A DNA stretch of 64,000 nt from Billgrantia gudaonensis. Lineage in GTDB: Bacteria > Pseudomonadota > Gammaproteobacteria > Pseudomonadales > Halomonadaceae. The notes under the pieces are model-generated. The model saw only the letters and a program-made list of their open reading frames with translations, had not been told where the DNA came from and made no database searches. Below are positions 28,003 to 38,067 of this stretch, piece by piece. The stretch lies in contig NZ_FNES01000004.1 in the NCBI RefSeq assembly GCF_900100195.1, forward strand, positions 161,209 to 225,208, in the 5' to 3' direction. Every line of letters starts with the position of its first letter. Position 1 is the stretch's first letter. Both the position numbers and the translations under genes were made by a program.

Positions 28003-28582
28003 TCCCAAGAAACCCGATCAGAACGTCTCCGACGATGACTGGGCGGCCGCCATGTCCGAGCAGGGAGACGCTGACACGCCCGCCGAGGACGACCCCTGGG
28101 CGGAAGCCATGGCCGAACAGCGCGCCGCCGAAGGCTCGGACGGCGACACCGCCAGCGGAGATGAGGCAGACCCCTGGGCAGAAGCCCTCGCCGAACAGGA
28201 ATCGGCGGAAGCCGCTGCCCAGGATACCCCTGCCGAGGAGGCTCAGCCCAAGGCGCCCGCGCAGTCCGCTGGCGACCAGGTGTTCCGCCCCCTGGACAAG
28301 GGCGCCGACAGCACGGCCCCCCGCGACCTGGAAATGATCATGGACATCCCGGTTCAGCTCACCGTGGAGCTGGGCCGCACCAAGCTGACCATCAAGCAGT
28401 TGCTGGAGCTGGCCCAGGGGTCGGTCGTCGAGCTGGACGGCTTGGCCGGGGAGCCCATGGACATCCTCATCAACGGCTATCTGATCGCCCAGGGTGAGGT
28501 GGTGGTGGTCGATGACAAGTACGGCATCCGCATCACCGAAATCATCACGCCTTCCGAACGCGTTCAGAAACTCAATCGATGA
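27995..28582 (+). CDS. fliN: Flagellar motor switch protein FliN with three N-terminal repeats
   Basis: FliN completes the C ring and docks FliH. The C-terminal SpoA domain (about 115-195, LEMIMDIPVQLTVELGRTKL, then LINGYLIAQGEVVVVDDKYG) is standard. The N-terminal 100 residues are very acidic and contain the same short motif three times: DWAAAMSEQ, DPWAEAMAEQ and DPWAEALAEQ. FliN is usually about 137 residues in E. coli; here it has 195 because of this extension. The start at 27995 is chosen because earlier codons overlap the FliM reading frame without FliN-like sequence. Confidence 0.95.
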   Translation: MTDPKKPDQNVSDDDWAAAMSEQGDADTPAEDDPWAEAMAEQRAAEGSDGDTASGDEADPWAEALAEQESAEAAAQDTPAEEAQPKAPAQSAGDQVFRPLDKGADSTAPRDLEMIMDIPVQLTVELGRTKLTIKQLLELAQGSVVELDGLAGEPMDILINGYLIAQGEVVVVDDKYGIRITEIITPSERVQKLNR

Positions 28583-29019
28583 GCGATACCCCGGCAACCG
28601 AGGCGTCGGCAAGCGGCCTCGACGCCCTGGCCTCCAGCGGCGACAGCCTGGTCGGCATGGCCACCCTGGGCAAGACCGCGGCTGCCCTGGCGCTGGTCAT
28701 CGCCATCATACTGGTATGCACGGCTCTGCTGCGCCGCTGGGGCGGTCACTCCCGGGGCATCGGCCGTCATCTACGCGTGGTGGCCAGCACCACCCTGGGT
28801 GGACGAGAACGGCTGGTGATCGTCGAAATCGAGGACACCTGGCTGGTACTCGGCGTGGGCGGCGGTCAGGTCACCAAGCTGCACGAAATGCCGGTGCCGG
28901 CTTCGGGCACTACCAAGCCAGCCGCCTCTGACACCGACGATTCGCGCTTCGCCACCCGTTTTGCCCGCGCACTGCGTCACAATACCGGCCTAGGGGGCAG
29001 TGGCCGGAGGGAGTCGTGA
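28579..29019 (+). CDS. fliO: Flagellar biosynthesis protein FliO
   Basis: FliO helps assemble the FliP ring of the export gate. The 146-residue protein has one N-terminal TM (about 33-55, [19 protein letters not shown]) and a small cytoplasmic beta domain ([26 protein letters not shown]) typical of the family. It overlaps fliN by ATGA. Confidence 0.93.
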   Translation: MSDTPATEASASGLDALASSGDSLVGMATLGKTAAALALVIAIILVCTALLRRWGGHSRGIGRHLRVVASTTLGGRERLVIVEIEDTWLVLGVGGGQVTKLHEMPVPASGTTKPAASDTDDSRFATRFARALRHNTGLGGSGRRES

Positions 29020-29765
29020 TGCGCGCCCTGGCAATCGTGGCGCTTGGCGCCCTGCTGTCGCTCGCCGTTGGCAACGCCGCCCTGGCTCAGGAGATCCCGG
29101 GCATCGTCAGCCAACCGCTGGAAGATGGTGGCCAGCAGTGGTCGCTCTCTCTGCAAACACTGCTGCTGCTCAGCTCGCTGGCCTTTCTGCCGGCGGTCGT
29201 GCTGATGATGACCAGCTTCACGCGTATCATCATCGTCTTCAGCCTGCTGCGCACCGCCATGGGCACTCAGGCGACACCCCCCAATCAGGTGCTGTTGGGC
29301 CTGGCGCTGTTTCTCACCCTGTTCATCATGTCGCCAGTGATCGGTAACGTCTATGAAACGGCCTGGGTGCCACTCTCCAACGAAGAGATCAACTTCGAAC
29401 AGTTCCTGGCTCGCGCTCAGATACCGGTACGGGAATTCATGCTCGCCCAGACCCGAGAGCCCGATATCGCCCTGTTTGCCCGTCTCGGCGAAGTGGGCAC
29501 CCTGCAAGGACCGGAAGACGTGCCCTTTCACATTCTGGTACCGGCCTTCGTCACCAGCGAGTTGAAAACCGCCTTCCAGATCGGCTTCACCATCTTCATT
29601 CCTTTCCTGATCATCGATCTGGTCGTGGCCAGTACCTTGATGGCGCTGGGGATGATGATGGTACCGCCGGTGACCATCTCGCTGCCCTTCAAGCTGATGC
29701 TGTTCGTGCTCGTGGACGGCTGGCAGCTGATCGTGGGCTCATTGGCTGAGAGTTTCTACCTATGA
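29019..29765 (+). CDS. fliP: Flagellar export gate protein FliP
   Basis: FliP is the pentameric core of the export channel. The 248-residue protein has a signal-like N-terminus, four membrane segments, and conserved stretches ([73 protein letters not shown]). The ATG at 29019 overlaps the fliO stop as TGATG, and GGAGGGAG lies upstream. Confidence 0.96.
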   Translation: MRALAIVALGALLSLAVGNAALAQEIPGIVSQPLEDGGQQWSLSLQTLLLLSSLAFLPAVVLMMTSFTRIIIVFSLLRTAMGTQATPPNQVLLGLALFLTLFIMSPVIGNVYETAWVPLSNEEINFEQFLARAQIPVREFMLAQTREPDIALFARLGEVGTLQGPEDVPFHILVPAFVTSELKTAFQIGFTIFIPFLIIDLVVASTLMALGMMMVPPVTISLPFKLMLFVLVDGWQLIVGSLAESFYL

Positions 29766-29811
29766 CGACGTTCACCCCCCTCCGTCGGACCGGCGGAAAG
29801 GAGTCAAGCCG

Positions 29812-30081
29812 ATGACCCCCGAAATGGTCATGGGAATTGCCTACAAGGGCATGCGCACGGCACTCTTCCTCGGTGGGCCGCTGCTGCTCACGGCTCTGCT
29901 GACGGGTTTGATCGTCAGCCTGTTCCAGGCTGCCACCCAGATCAACGAGATGACGCTCTCCTTCATTCCCAAGATCCTGGCGGTGTTCGTGGTCCTGGTG
30001 CTCACCGGTCCGTGGCTGCTGCAGATCATCACCGACTTCACGCGGGAGCTTTTCACCAACATCCCCAGCATGCTGCAGTGA
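29812..30081 (+). CDS. fliQ: Flagellar export gate protein FliQ
   Basis: FliQ wraps the outside of the FliP-FliR gate. The 89 residues form two membrane hairpins (FLGGPLLLTALLTGLIVSLF; FIPKILAVFVVLVLTGPWLL) with the family's QINEMTLSFIPK link. AAAGGAG precedes the ATG at good spacing. Confidence 0.95.
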   Translation: MTPEMVMGIAYKGMRTALFLGGPLLLTALLTGLIVSLFQAATQINEMTLSFIPKILAVFVVLVLTGPWLLQIITDFTRELFTNIPSMLQ

Positions 30082-30088
30082 TTCGCCC

Positions 30089-30889
30089 ATGGTAGAGGTG
30101 ACCTTCGCCCAGCTTCAGGGCTGGCTCGTTGCCTTCTTCTGGCCTTTCGTGCGAATTCTCGCCTTCTTTGGCGCCTCTCCACTGTGGGGCCACTCCAGCG
30201 TACCTCGCCAGGTGAAGCTGGGCCTGGCCTTCATGATCACCGTGGTGATCGCTCCCGTTCTTCCTCCCATGCCCGATGTCCCGATGGTTTCCTGGGCCAG
30301 CTTCGGACTGATGATCGAGCAGTTGATCATCGGTATCGCCATGGGGCTGGTCATGCGCGTCACCTTCGCTGTCGTGCAGGCCGCTGGCGAGTTCATCGGC
30401 ATGCAGATGGGCCTGGCCTTCGCGACCTTCTTCGACTCCGGCAGCGGCACCAATTCTGCGGTACTGTCACGCATTTTCTACATGATCACGCTGTTGATGT
30501 TCCTGGCCATGAACGGCCACCTGATGGTGCTCGAGACCCTGGTTGCCAGCTTCGAGGGGTTGCCGATCGGCGTCGGCCGTTTCGACCCTGCCGCCTTTGA
30601 GCTGCTGGTACGTTACGGCGGCACCATCTTCGTCACCGGCATGTCGATGGCACTCCCCCTCATGGGGTCGCTGCTGATCATCAAGCTGGCCCTGGGCATT
30701 CTCAACCGCTCCGCGCCGCAGCTCACGATATTCACGATCGGCTTCCCCATGACGCTGCTGGCCGGTCTGGTACTGATGATGGTGCTGATGACCAACCTCG
30801 CCAGTTTCCTGGAACGCCTTTTCAGTACCGGTTTGGCCTTCCTTCACCAGATGATCGAGAGTCTGGCTCCACTGCCTCCCGTCACCTGA
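30089..30889 (+). CDS. fliR: Flagellar export gate protein FliR
   Basis: FliR closes the export gate ring as a single subunit. The 266-residue protein has six membrane segments and family motifs (FARIL-like WPFVRILAFFGASPLWGH near the N-terminus, GEFIGMQMGLAFATFFD in the middle). It is the last gene of the operon; flhB, its usual downstream partner, is not in this window. Confidence 0.95.
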   Translation: MVEVTFAQLQGWLVAFFWPFVRILAFFGASPLWGHSSVPRQVKLGLAFMITVVIAPVLPPMPDVPMVSWASFGLMIEQLIIGIAMGLVMRVTFAVVQAAGEFIGMQMGLAFATFFDSGSGTNSAVLSRIFYMITLLMFLAMNGHLMVLETLVASFEGLPIGVGRFDPAAFELLVRYGGTIFVTGMSMALPLMGSLLIIKLALGILNRSAPQLTIFTIGFPMTLLAGLVLMMVLMTNLASFLERLFSTGLAFLHQMIESLAPLPPVT

Positions 30890-30899
30890 TCGAGAAACG

Positions 30900-30927
30900 A
30901 AAAAACCGCCCTGGCAAACCGGGGCGG
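30900..30927 (-). terminator. Rho-independent terminator after flgL
   Basis: On the minus strand a 6-bp GC stem (CCGCCC / GGGCGG) with a 10-base loop is followed by six T residues (plus-strand A run 30900-30905). It ends flgKL transcription and may also slow the converging fliR transcript. Confidence 0.88.
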
Positions 30928-30980
30928 GACAAGGGCCATGGCACAAGGCCATGACCGGCAGGGAAGCGTAGGGAAGGAAG

Positions 30981-32204
30981 TTACAGGTAGTCGAACAGCG
31001 ACATGCCCTTGATGTCCACGAAGGCCTTCTGGGCAGCCTGCAGGCCGACCTGGCGCAAGCTGTACTCGGAGACGGCTTCGCCATAGTCGAGATCCACGAG
31101 ATCGGAAAGCGTCTGCTCGTAGTTGAGCGTACGATTGCTACCGACCGAATCGACCACATCCAGCTCGTTCAGTCGCGCACCCATGGAAGCGCGCACCGTC
31201 AGCACGTTGTCGAGGCTGTTATCGAGCTCGCGCATCGACGTGCTCAGGCTATTCTTCAGTTCGGCGACCTCCGCATCGGTAGTGGCCGGGCTTTCCAGTA
31301 CCGACAGTGCACGCTCGAAGGTTCGGAACAGATTAGTGTTCATCTGGTCGGCGGCACCCACGCGAATCTCGTCCCCGTTACCCGGCTCGCCGTCCAGGTT
31401 GACGCGCAGCCCATCGAAGCTGATCGCCATTCCCGGCGTATAGTCTTCCCCGTCATGATTCGTCAGAGGCGTGCCGCTGCTGTCCTGCACGGTATAGGTC
31501 GCCGGGTCGGTGCTATCGTTGAAGCTGATGGTGTAGGCCTCCCCCGCCACCAGCTCGTCGGCATCGACGACCTGCAGCTTGCTGAAGGTCACATTACCCG
31601 TATTGCCACCATCGGCTTCGGCAACATGGGTGGCACCGCTGGGCACGCTGCGAAATATCGTGTCGCCATTGTTGGAGACGGGCATCTTTCGAGACGCATC
31701 GATGCGCTGCTCGCGATCGTTGCTGTCCCCGGTGTAGACGATACCGCCAGCAGCGTCATCCTGAACGAAGGGGGGGCTGCTGTCCTGATAGCCGCCGAAC
31801 AGATAGCGACCGTTGCCGTCGGTGGCATTGGCCTGGCCGATCACGGTTTCGTAGATTCCCCGCAGCTCGGACGCCACTGACTCGCGGTCGGCATCGCTGA
31901 GCGTATCGCTGGACGCCTGAACCAGCAGCGACTTGGCGCTGGTGATGGCATCGCTGACGCTATTGAGCACGCTTTCGCCCTGAGCCAGCGAATTGCGCGC
32001 CGATACCCGGGAATCGGCGAACTGCTCGGTGATCGACATGGCCTGCGACACCCCCACCGCCCGCGATGCATCCTGAGGGTCGTCGGAGGGGTTGACCACC
32101 CGACGACCGCTGGCGATCTGCTGACCGACCTTGAGGAAGTCGCTCTGCTGGCGATTCATGGACGCAACGCTCTGCTCGTACATGGTGACGCTGCTGACTC
32201 GCAT
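30981..32204 (-). CDS. flgL: Hook-filament junction protein FlgL
   Basis: FlgL joins the hook cap FlgK to the filament. The 407-residue protein has a flagellin-like N-terminus (MRVSSVTMYEQSVASMNRQQ, SGRRVVNPSDDPQDASRAVG) and C-terminus (LRQVGLQAAQKAFVDIKGMS), with a variable middle. AAAGGGAG lies 8 bases before the ATG. It follows flgK by 21 bases. Confidence 0.96.
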   Translation of the reverse strand: MRVSSVTMYEQSVASMNRQQSDFLKVGQQIASGRRVVNPSDDPQDASRAVGVSQAMSITEQFADSRVSARNSLAQGESVLNSVSDAITSAKSLLVQASSDTLSDADRESVASELRGIYETVIGQANATDGNGRYLFGGYQDSSPPFVQDDAAGGIVYTGDSNDREQRIDASRKMPVSNNGDTIFRSVPSGATHVAEADGGNTGNVTFSKLQVVDADELVAGEAYTISFNDSTDPATYTVQDSSGTPLTNHDGEDYTPGMAISFDGLRVNLDGEPGNGDEIRVGAADQMNTNLFRTFERALSVLESPATTDAEVAELKNSLSTSMRELDNSLDNVLTVRASMGARLNELDVVDSVGSNRTLNYEQTLSDLVDLDYGEAVSEYSLRQVGLQAAQKAFVDIKGMSLFDYL

Positions 32205-32225
32205 GGTGATGACTCCCTTTCAGAC

Positions 32226-34148
32226 TCAGTTGCGCAGACCGAGGATGGTATCGAACACCGTGGAGGCGGTATCGATGACGCGGGCATTGGCTTGATAGAA
32301 CTGCTGGTAGCGAATCAGGTTGGCCGCCTCCTCGTCGAGGTTGACGCCGGACTCCGACTGCTGCACCGCGCGCAGCTGGTCGGTCAGCCCCTGCCGAGCA
32401 TCGAGATTGACCTGAACGATGTTGGTACGGTTGCCCACGTCGCTGACCATGCCAGCGTATGCCTGACTCAGCGAAGCGTTGCCGGCGACGAGCGCCTCAT
32501 CCTGCAGATCCTGCATCGCCAGGGCATTGGTGTTGTCGCCGGATCCGGCCGCCGCACGCTGAATGTCGAGCGTGGAGGTTTCCCCAGCTGCGGGCAGTTC
32601 GGAGACGACGAACTCGATGCCATCCAAGGTCACGGTATCACCGGCATTCAAGGTGTCCGTCGCAGGATCGAACGCTTCGCCATTGCGCAGTACCGGCTCA
32701 TTGGGATCCACCGAAAGCGTGCCGTCACCTTCCAGCTCGAGCTCGTATGCCGTTTGGCTGGAGAAGGCCCCGTCCAGTGCACGCGTACCCGATACGGCCA
32801 TGTCGCCATCGGTTGCCACCAGGCTACCCGCCGCGATCTTGTCGAGATCGGCGATTCGCGTCTCCATGTCCGCCGCGGCCTGACGCACGGGCTGCACCTC
32901 GAAACGGTTGCCCTCCTCCAGCGCCATGCTGTCGTTGAAGGTCAGCGTCATGCCGCCGAAGCTCAGCGTGTTGCTGGCCGCGTCGAAAGCCTCTGGATCG
33001 AGATTCAGCGCTTCGCCGTTGTCCTTGCGGATGACCGTGAAGCCGGTGGCATCGGTGGGGCCGTCCCCTGTCACGCGAATCTCGTAGTCGCTGGCACGCA
33101 GCTCATCGATGTTCTGCGCATCGAAAGCGGTCGCGGTCACTTCGGCGGTGCCCGTGTTTCTTTCGTCGGTATAGGCGCGGGGCTGGCCGATGGCGAAGAA
33201 GTCTTCACCCTGATCGCCGTCGAGATCCTGACCCAGGCGATGCTGCTCGTTGAAGCCAACGGCCATGGAGACGGCCATCTGCCCGATCTGGTTCTGGGTC
33301 TTGTCCAGGGTTTCGCTACGGAAGGTCATCAGGCCGCCGAGGCTGCCGCCGGAGACGGTTCCCTCTGACAGGGGCTGCAACGTGCCGCCGGAATCGCGAT
33401 ATCCCAGGATGGTGCGCTGCGGGTCACTCGGAGACTCCAGGGTTTCCAGCGGCTTGCTGTCGGTACCGGAGACCAGCGGCTGACCGTTGGGCAAGCTGAT
33501 ATTGTAGCTCTTGCCATCCTGGATGTTGAGCCGCACGTCCATGCGCTCGCTGAGTTCGTTGACCAGCTGGTCCCGCTGATTCAGCAGACTGTTCGGCGCC
33601 TCGCCCTGACGCGCCCGAGCCAGGGCGATCTCACGATTGAGTCCGGCGATCTGCTCGGTGGTGTTGTTGATCTGAGTGACTTCGTCCGCGATCTGACCAT
33701 TGATGCCTTCCTGCATGTCCTGCAGGTAGCCGTCGAAGGAACGGAACTGAGCGCTCAGCGTATCGGCACTGCCGAGCACGCCCTGCCGCGAGGCGGGATC
33801 GGAAGGCGCGCTGGCCAGATCCTCGAGGGCCGAGAAGAAGTCCTGCATCAAGGGGGCCAGGCCGGCGTCCCGGTCGGCCAGCAGATTGTCGATCTGGCTG
33901 ACCTGATTCTCGTAGGTCTCGAGCGCGCTGGACTGACTGGTAGCAGCATTGAGCTGCGAGGCCACGTACTGATTGAACTGGCGCTGAATGTCGCTGACGT
34001 TGACGCCACCGTCGCCACTTCCCTGTTCGAGAATCGTCAGCTCGCGATTGTAACCGGGAGTATTGACGTTGCTGATGTTGTTGCTGGTCGTCTTCAGGGC
34101 GTTCTGAGCGGCGTTTAGGCCGCTCAGGCCGATGGAGAACATGCTCAT
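32226..34148 (-). CDS. flgK: Hook-associated protein FlgK
   Basis: FlgK is the first hook-filament junction protein. The 640-residue protein starts MSMFSIGLSGLNAAQNALKT with the rod-type motif (NNISNVNTPGYNRE) and ends with the coiled coil typical of the family (ESGVNLDEEAANLIRYQQFY). The middle contains a long variable insertion (about 330-530), which makes it longer than the 547 residues of the Salmonella protein. AAAGGA precedes the ATG. It is driven by a sigma-28 promoter. Confidence 0.96.
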   Translation of the reverse strand: MSMFSIGLSGLNAAQNALKTTSNNISNVNTPGYNRELTILEQGSGDGGVNVSDIQRQFNQYVASQLNAATSQSSALETYENQVSQIDNLLADRDAGLAPLMQDFFSALEDLASAPSDPASRQGVLGSADTLSAQFRSFDGYLQDMQEGINGQIADEVTQINNTTEQIAGLNREIALARARQGEAPNSLLNQRDQLVNELSERMDVRLNIQDGKSYNISLPNGQPLVSGTDSKPLETLESPSDPQRTILGYRDSGGTLQPLSEGTVSGGSLGGLMTFRSETLDKTQNQIGQMAVSMAVGFNEQHRLGQDLDGDQGEDFFAIGQPRAYTDERNTGTAEVTATAFDAQNIDELRASDYEIRVTGDGPTDATGFTVIRKDNGEALNLDPEAFDAASNTLSFGGMTLTFNDSMALEEGNRFEVQPVRQAAADMETRIADLDKIAAGSLVATDGDMAVSGTRALDGAFSSQTAYELELEGDGTLSVDPNEPVLRNGEAFDPATDTLNAGDTVTLDGIEFVVSELPAAGETSTLDIQRAAAGSGDNTNALAMQDLQDEALVAGNASLSQAYAGMVSDVGNRTNIVQVNLDARQGLTDQLRAVQQSESGVNLDEEAANLIRYQQFYQANARVIDTASTVFDTILGLRN

Positions 34149-34176
34149 GGTCTCGATTCCTTTGCCAATGTCCCTG

Positions 34177-34203
34177 GTATCGGCGGCGATAGCGGCAACT
34201 TTA
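34177..34203 (-). promoter_or_regulatory. Sigma-28 promoter of flgKL
   Basis: On the minus strand TAAAGTTG (34196-34203), 11 bases, then GCCGATAC (34177-34184), 28 bases before the flgK ATG. Confidence 0.92.
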
Positions 34204-34237
34204 GGCCCGCCACTGAAAATTCATCCTGAAAAGCACT

Positions 34238-34256
34238 CCGTGAAGGGCTATCACGG
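34238..34256 (-). terminator. Possible terminator at the end of flgJ
   Basis: On the minus strand CCGTGA / TCACGG form a 6-bp stem around 7 bases, overlapping the flgJ stop, then AGTGCTTTTC. The four-T run is short, so termination may be partial. Confidence 0.5.
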
Positions 34257-35372
34257 CGTACCGCGATACAGCGACTGGGCCAGGCTCAGATCGTTGCCGT
34301 TGCCGGTACCGGCGTCGGCCAGAGCGGTGCCCGCCGCATCACGCAGTTGCCCCATGATGGCGACCAGCTTGTCGGCGTAGGCCGGGTCCGTGGCATAACC
34401 GCTGGACTGCAGCGCACGCGCCGCCTGCTCCGGGCTGCCGGCCTGGGTCACGGACGCATAGCGCGGATTGTCACCGATCAGCCCCGCATAGTCGGTGAAG
34501 GCCTCTTCGAAGGAATCGTAGACCCGGAAAGCGTCAGTCACCCGGGTGCGCCGACCGTCGACATACTCATGGGTGGTGATCTCGGTGGTCTGACCGTTCC
34601 AGCTCGACCCTGCCTTGATACCGAACAGATTGTGGCTGTTGCCACCGCTGGCAGTGGGGATCTCATGGCGTCCCCAGCCGGTTTCGAGAGCTGCCTGGGC
34701 GAGAATCAGCTCGGCCGGTACGCCGGTACGCCGGCTGGCCACCTGAGCCGGTTCGACGAGTCGCTCGGTGAAACGCCGCCGGTGATCGTCCGGCTCAGCC
34801 GTCGAGGCGGAAGTGGCCGACGGTGCCGATGCCGCTACGGTCGACTCGGTCTGAATCGCATTCATGAATCCGCCACGCTGGGCATCCAGGGCATCGAGAA
34901 AGTGCGATGGCGAATCGTCGACAGCCGACGAGCTGGCATCACCCTTGGCTTCCGGCGTCGACGAATCGGGCTGAATGGCGTTTTCCAGCACCCGTGGCGT
35001 GCCGCGAGGTATGCCGGCAACGAGCGCGTCGATGTCGGCCCGATCGCCCTCGGCATGAGAGGGAGGCACCAGCCCACGCGACTGAAGCTGTTCGACCAGG
35101 TGATCGGCCAGCCCCACGCCACGCTCCGACATCGTCTGCGCCCACTGCTGATCGAGCATCGACTGATAGAACTCGGTCTGCTTGCTGGACGTCAGATCCG
35201 AAGAGGGCACCGCATCACGCATGCTCTTGACCATCATCTGCAGGAACATCGCCTCGAACTGCTTGGCGGCCTCCTGCAGTCCGGCTCCGGCATCCTGCTT
35301 CGCCGTGTGCTTGAGCCGCTGCAGCCCCTGCATGTCGAGGGCGAACTGGCCGCTGGTGTTCTGAATGCTCAT
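34251..35372 (-). CDS. flgJ: Flagellar rod cap / peptidoglycan hydrolase FlgJ
   Basis: FlgJ opens the cell wall for the growing rod. The N-terminal rod-cap half (about 1-100: LQEAAKQFEAMFLQMMVKSM, EFYQSMLDQQWAQTM) and the C-terminal glucosaminidase half (about 200-370) are both present. The catalytic Glu is expected at about residue 230 in AQAALETGWGRHE. The linker (about 105-195) is long and Ser/Asp-rich. Length is 373 residues compared with 313 in E. coli. It overlaps flgI at the stop/start (TGATG). Confidence 0.95.
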   Translation of the reverse strand: MSIQNTSGQFALDMQGLQRLKHTAKQDAGAGLQEAAKQFEAMFLQMMVKSMRDAVPSSDLTSSKQTEFYQSMLDQQWAQTMSERGVGLADHLVEQLQSRGLVPPSHAEGDRADIDALVAGIPRGTPRVLENAIQPDSSTPEAKGDASSSAVDDSPSHFLDALDAQRGGFMNAIQTESTVAASAPSATSASTAEPDDHRRRFTERLVEPAQVASRRTGVPAELILAQAALETGWGRHEIPTASGGNSHNLFGIKAGSSWNGQTTEITTHEYVDGRRTRVTDAFRVYDSFEEAFTDYAGLIGDNPRYASVTQAGSPEQAARALQSSGYATDPAYADKLVAIMGQLRDAAGTALADAGTGNGNDLSLAQSLYRGTP

Positions 35373-36517
35373 CAGATGATCTCCAGCTCGGCCCGCAGGG
35401 AACCCGACGCCTTGAGCGCCTCGAGAATGGCCATCAGATCCTGCGGCGTGGCCCCCAGCGCATTGAGCGCATTGACGACCTCGGTGAGTTCCGCACCTTC
35501 CACGACGCGAAGATAGGCGTCCTGCTCCTGGATCTCGATATCGGCATCCGGAACGACCACGGTTTCGCCCTCACCCAACGGCGCCGGCTGACTGACCCCG
35601 TACTGGGTGTCGATGATGATGGAAAGGTTGCCGTGGGCGACCGCCGCGCGACGCAGCGTGACACGGCTGTTCAGAACTACCGACCCCGTCCGTGAATTGA
35701 ATACCACCTTGGCGGGCGCATCCGTCGGCGTCACGTCGATCTGCTCGACCCGGGCCATGAAATTGACGCGTGAGTTGGCATTCAGCGGGCCATCCAGCGC
35801 AATGACCCCGCCGTTGCGGGCTGCTGCCACGGGACGTCCAAATTCCTGGTTGATGGCGCTGACCACGCGCTGCGCGGTTCCGAAATCGGCCTCGTCGAGC
35901 TGAAGCTCGATGAGGCCGTTCTCGCCTCCCAGGTTCACCGGGACCTCCTGCTCGACCATGGCGCCGCCCGCGATACGGCCACCGGCCTGCTGATTGACTT
36001 GCACGCTGCTGCCCGCCGCTTCGGCACCGGCACCGGCCACCAACAGATTACCCTGGGCAATGGCGTAGGTATCGCCGTCCGCCCCCTTGAGCGGCGTCAT
36101 CAACAGCGTCCCGCCACGCAAGCTGCGCGCATTGCCGACCGACGACACGTTCACATCGAGTCGCTGGCCCGGCTGCGCAAAGGGCGGCAGATCCGCGGTC
36201 ACCATCACAGCTGCCACGTTGCGCAGTTGCATGTTGGTGCCTTCCGGCACGGTAATGCCCAGTTGGGAGAGCATGTTGGTCAGACTCTGCCCGGTGAAGG
36301 GCGCCTGCATGGTCTGGTCGCCACTGCCGTCGAGACCGACCACCAGGCCATAGCCGACCAGAACGTTGTCGCGCACGCCAGCGAAGCTGGCCAGTTCGCG
36401 AATGCGCTCGGCACTGGCCGGCAAGGCTACCGAGCCGACCAGCAGCAGCACGGCGAACCTCATCAGCCAGCGACGCAGCCGCTCGGGGCATCCAGCAAGA
36501 GTGAAGGAAGTCGTCAT
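35372..36517 (-). CDS. flgI: Flagellar P-ring protein FlgI
   Basis: FlgI forms the P ring in the peptidoglycan layer. The 381 residues start with a long signal peptide that ends near ALPASA, then the mature protein (ERIRELASFAGVRDNVLVGYGLVVGLDGSGD). The C-terminus (LVNALNALGATPQDLMAILE-like, ending AELEII) is typical. Starts at 36544 (no ribosome site) and 36517 (GAGG 8 bases upstream) are both in frame; 36517 is chosen. Confidence 0.95.
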   Translation of the reverse strand: MTTSFTLAGCPERLRRWLMRFAVLLLVGSVALPASAERIRELASFAGVRDNVLVGYGLVVGLDGSGDQTMQAPFTGQSLTNMLSQLGITVPEGTNMQLRNVAAVMVTADLPPFAQPGQRLDVNVSSVGNARSLRGGTLLMTPLKGADGDTYAIAQGNLLVAGAGAEAAGSSVQVNQQAGGRIAGGAMVEQEVPVNLGGENGLIELQLDEADFGTAQRVVSAINQEFGRPVAAARNGGVIALDGPLNANSRVNFMARVEQIDVTPTDAPAKVVFNSRTGSVVLNSRVTLRRAAVAHGNLSIIIDTQYGVSQPAPLGEGETVVVPDADIEIQEQDAYLRVVEGAELTEVVNALNALGATPQDLMAILEALKASGSLRAELEII

Positions 36518-36543
36518 GGGGTTGCCTCGGTAGCCTGAAACCA

Positions 36544-37236
36544 TCAGAACGGTGACACGTTGAGGAAGAAACGCTGCAGCCAGCCCATATGCTGGGCTTC
36601 ACTGATGTAGCCGTCGCCCACGTACTCGATGCGCGCATCGGCCACGCTGGTGGAGGGCACCGTATTCTGCCCGGTGATGGAGCGCGGATTGACCACACCC
36701 GAGAAGCGAATGAACTCGACCCCCTGATTGATGGCGATCTGCTTCTCGCCCCGCACGCGCAGATTGCCGTTGTGCATCACCTCGAGGACCGACACGGTGA
36801 TCGTGCCCGTGAAGGTGTTGTTGGCCTGAGAGCCGCCGCCACCGCTGAAGTCGCTCTCTCCCGATATGTCGAAGCCGTATTCGGCCAGCGTATCGAGAGC
36901 ATCGGGCAACTGCTCGAATTCCAGAGAGGAAGAGCCATCGCGATCCGCGTTCGAGCGCGAGTTTTTGCTGGCGCTGACCTCTTCGTCGAGCACGATGGTG
37001 AGGATGTCACCGATCTGCCGCGGTCGCCGATCCTCGAACAGCGGCTGATAGCCGCGCTGGGGCTGGTAGATCGACCCGTTGGCCTTGCGGGGCGGCGGCT
37101 CGTTCATGGCCAGCTTCTCCTGCTCGCCGACGATGGAAGCGCGCGGAATCTGCGCGCAGCCGGCCATGACGAGCACGCCAAGTGCCAAGCCAGCGATGAT
37201 CGGGCGCCTCAACGCAGGGAACCACTGAGATTTCAC
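36544..37236 (-). CDS. flgH: Flagellar L-ring lipoprotein FlgH
   Basis: FlgH forms the L ring in the outer membrane. The 230-residue protein has a signal ending in the lipobox VMAGC, then family motifs ([79 protein letters not shown]). The start is GTG, supported by GGAGAA five bases upstream. Confidence 0.96.
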   Translation of the reverse strand: MKSQWFPALRRPIIAGLALGVLVMAGCAQIPRASIVGEQEKLAMNEPPPRKANGSIYQPQRGYQPLFEDRRPRQIGDILTIVLDEEVSASKNSRSNADRDGSSSLEFEQLPDALDTLAEYGFDISGESDFSGGGGSQANNTFTGTITVSVLEVMHNGNLRVRGEKQIAINQGVEFIRFSGVVNPRSITGQNTVPSTSVADARIEYVGDGYISEAQHMGWLQRFFLNVSPF

Positions 37237-37257
37237 GCAATTCTCCAGGCTAGGGCC

Positions 37258-38040
37258 TTACAGCTGTGCCAGGCGGGCCAGCATCTCATCGCTGGTCTGC
37301 ACCGCCTTGCTGTTGATTTCGTAGGCACGCTGGGTCTGGATCATGCTGACCATCTCCTCCACCACGTTGACGTTGGAGGTTTCCACGTAACGTTGAGACA
37401 GCCGCCCCGCGCCATTCATGCCCGGCATGGTCTCGTTGCGCGGCCCCGAGGATGTCGTCTCGACGTAGAGGTTGCCGCCGATGCTCTCGAGCCCGGTCGG
37501 GTTGACGAAGGTGGAAACGGTGATCTGCCCGACTTCCTGGCTCTGGTTATCGCCCGGCTGGCGGACGGACACCACGCCATCTTCGCCCACCGAAATGGAA
37601 AGGGCATTTTCGGGAATGATGATGGCCGGCTCCAGCGGATAGCCGTTGGCGTTGACCATCTGGCCGTTCTCGTTGAGCTGGAAGCTGCCATCGCGAGTGT
37701 AGGCGGTGGAGCCGTCCGGCATCAGCACCTGGAAGAAGCCATTGCCGTTGATGGCCAGGTCGCGAGAATTGCCGGTGTTCTCCAGCCCGCCCTGGGTGTG
37801 CAGACGCTCGGTGGCCACCGGGCGCACGCCGGTCCCGACCTGCATGCCGGAAGGCAGGCGGTTCTGCACGTCGTTCTGGGCACCCGGCTGACGCAGGTTC
37901 TGATAGAGCAGATCCTCGAAAACGGCACGCGAACGCTTGAAGCCGTTGGTGCTAACGTTGGCCAGGTTGTTGGAGATGACATCGAGCTTGACCTGCTGGG
38001 ATTCCAGGCCGGTCTTGGCAGTCCAGAGTGACTTGATCAT
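37258..38040 (-). CDS. flgG: Flagellar distal rod protein FlgG
   Basis: FlgG forms the distal rod. The 260-residue protein begins [20 protein letters not shown], has the rod motif [20 protein letters not shown], and ends in [20 protein letters not shown]. The length matches E. coli FlgG. GAGGAA precedes the ATG. Confidence 0.97.
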   Translation of the reverse strand: MIKSLWTAKTGLESQQVKLDVISNNLANVSTNGFKRSRAVFEDLLYQNLRQPGAQNDVQNRLPSGMQVGTGVRPVATERLHTQGGLENTGNSRDLAINGNGFFQVLMPDGSTAYTRDGSFQLNENGQMVNANGYPLEPAIIIPENALSISVGEDGVVSVRQPGDNQSQEVGQITVSTFVNPTGLESIGGNLYVETTSSGPRNETMPGMNGAGRLSQRYVETSNVNVVEEMVSMIQTQRAYEINSKAVQTSDEMLARLAQL

Positions 38041-38067
38041 GTATTCGGTTCCTCGTGCGTGGGCCGA

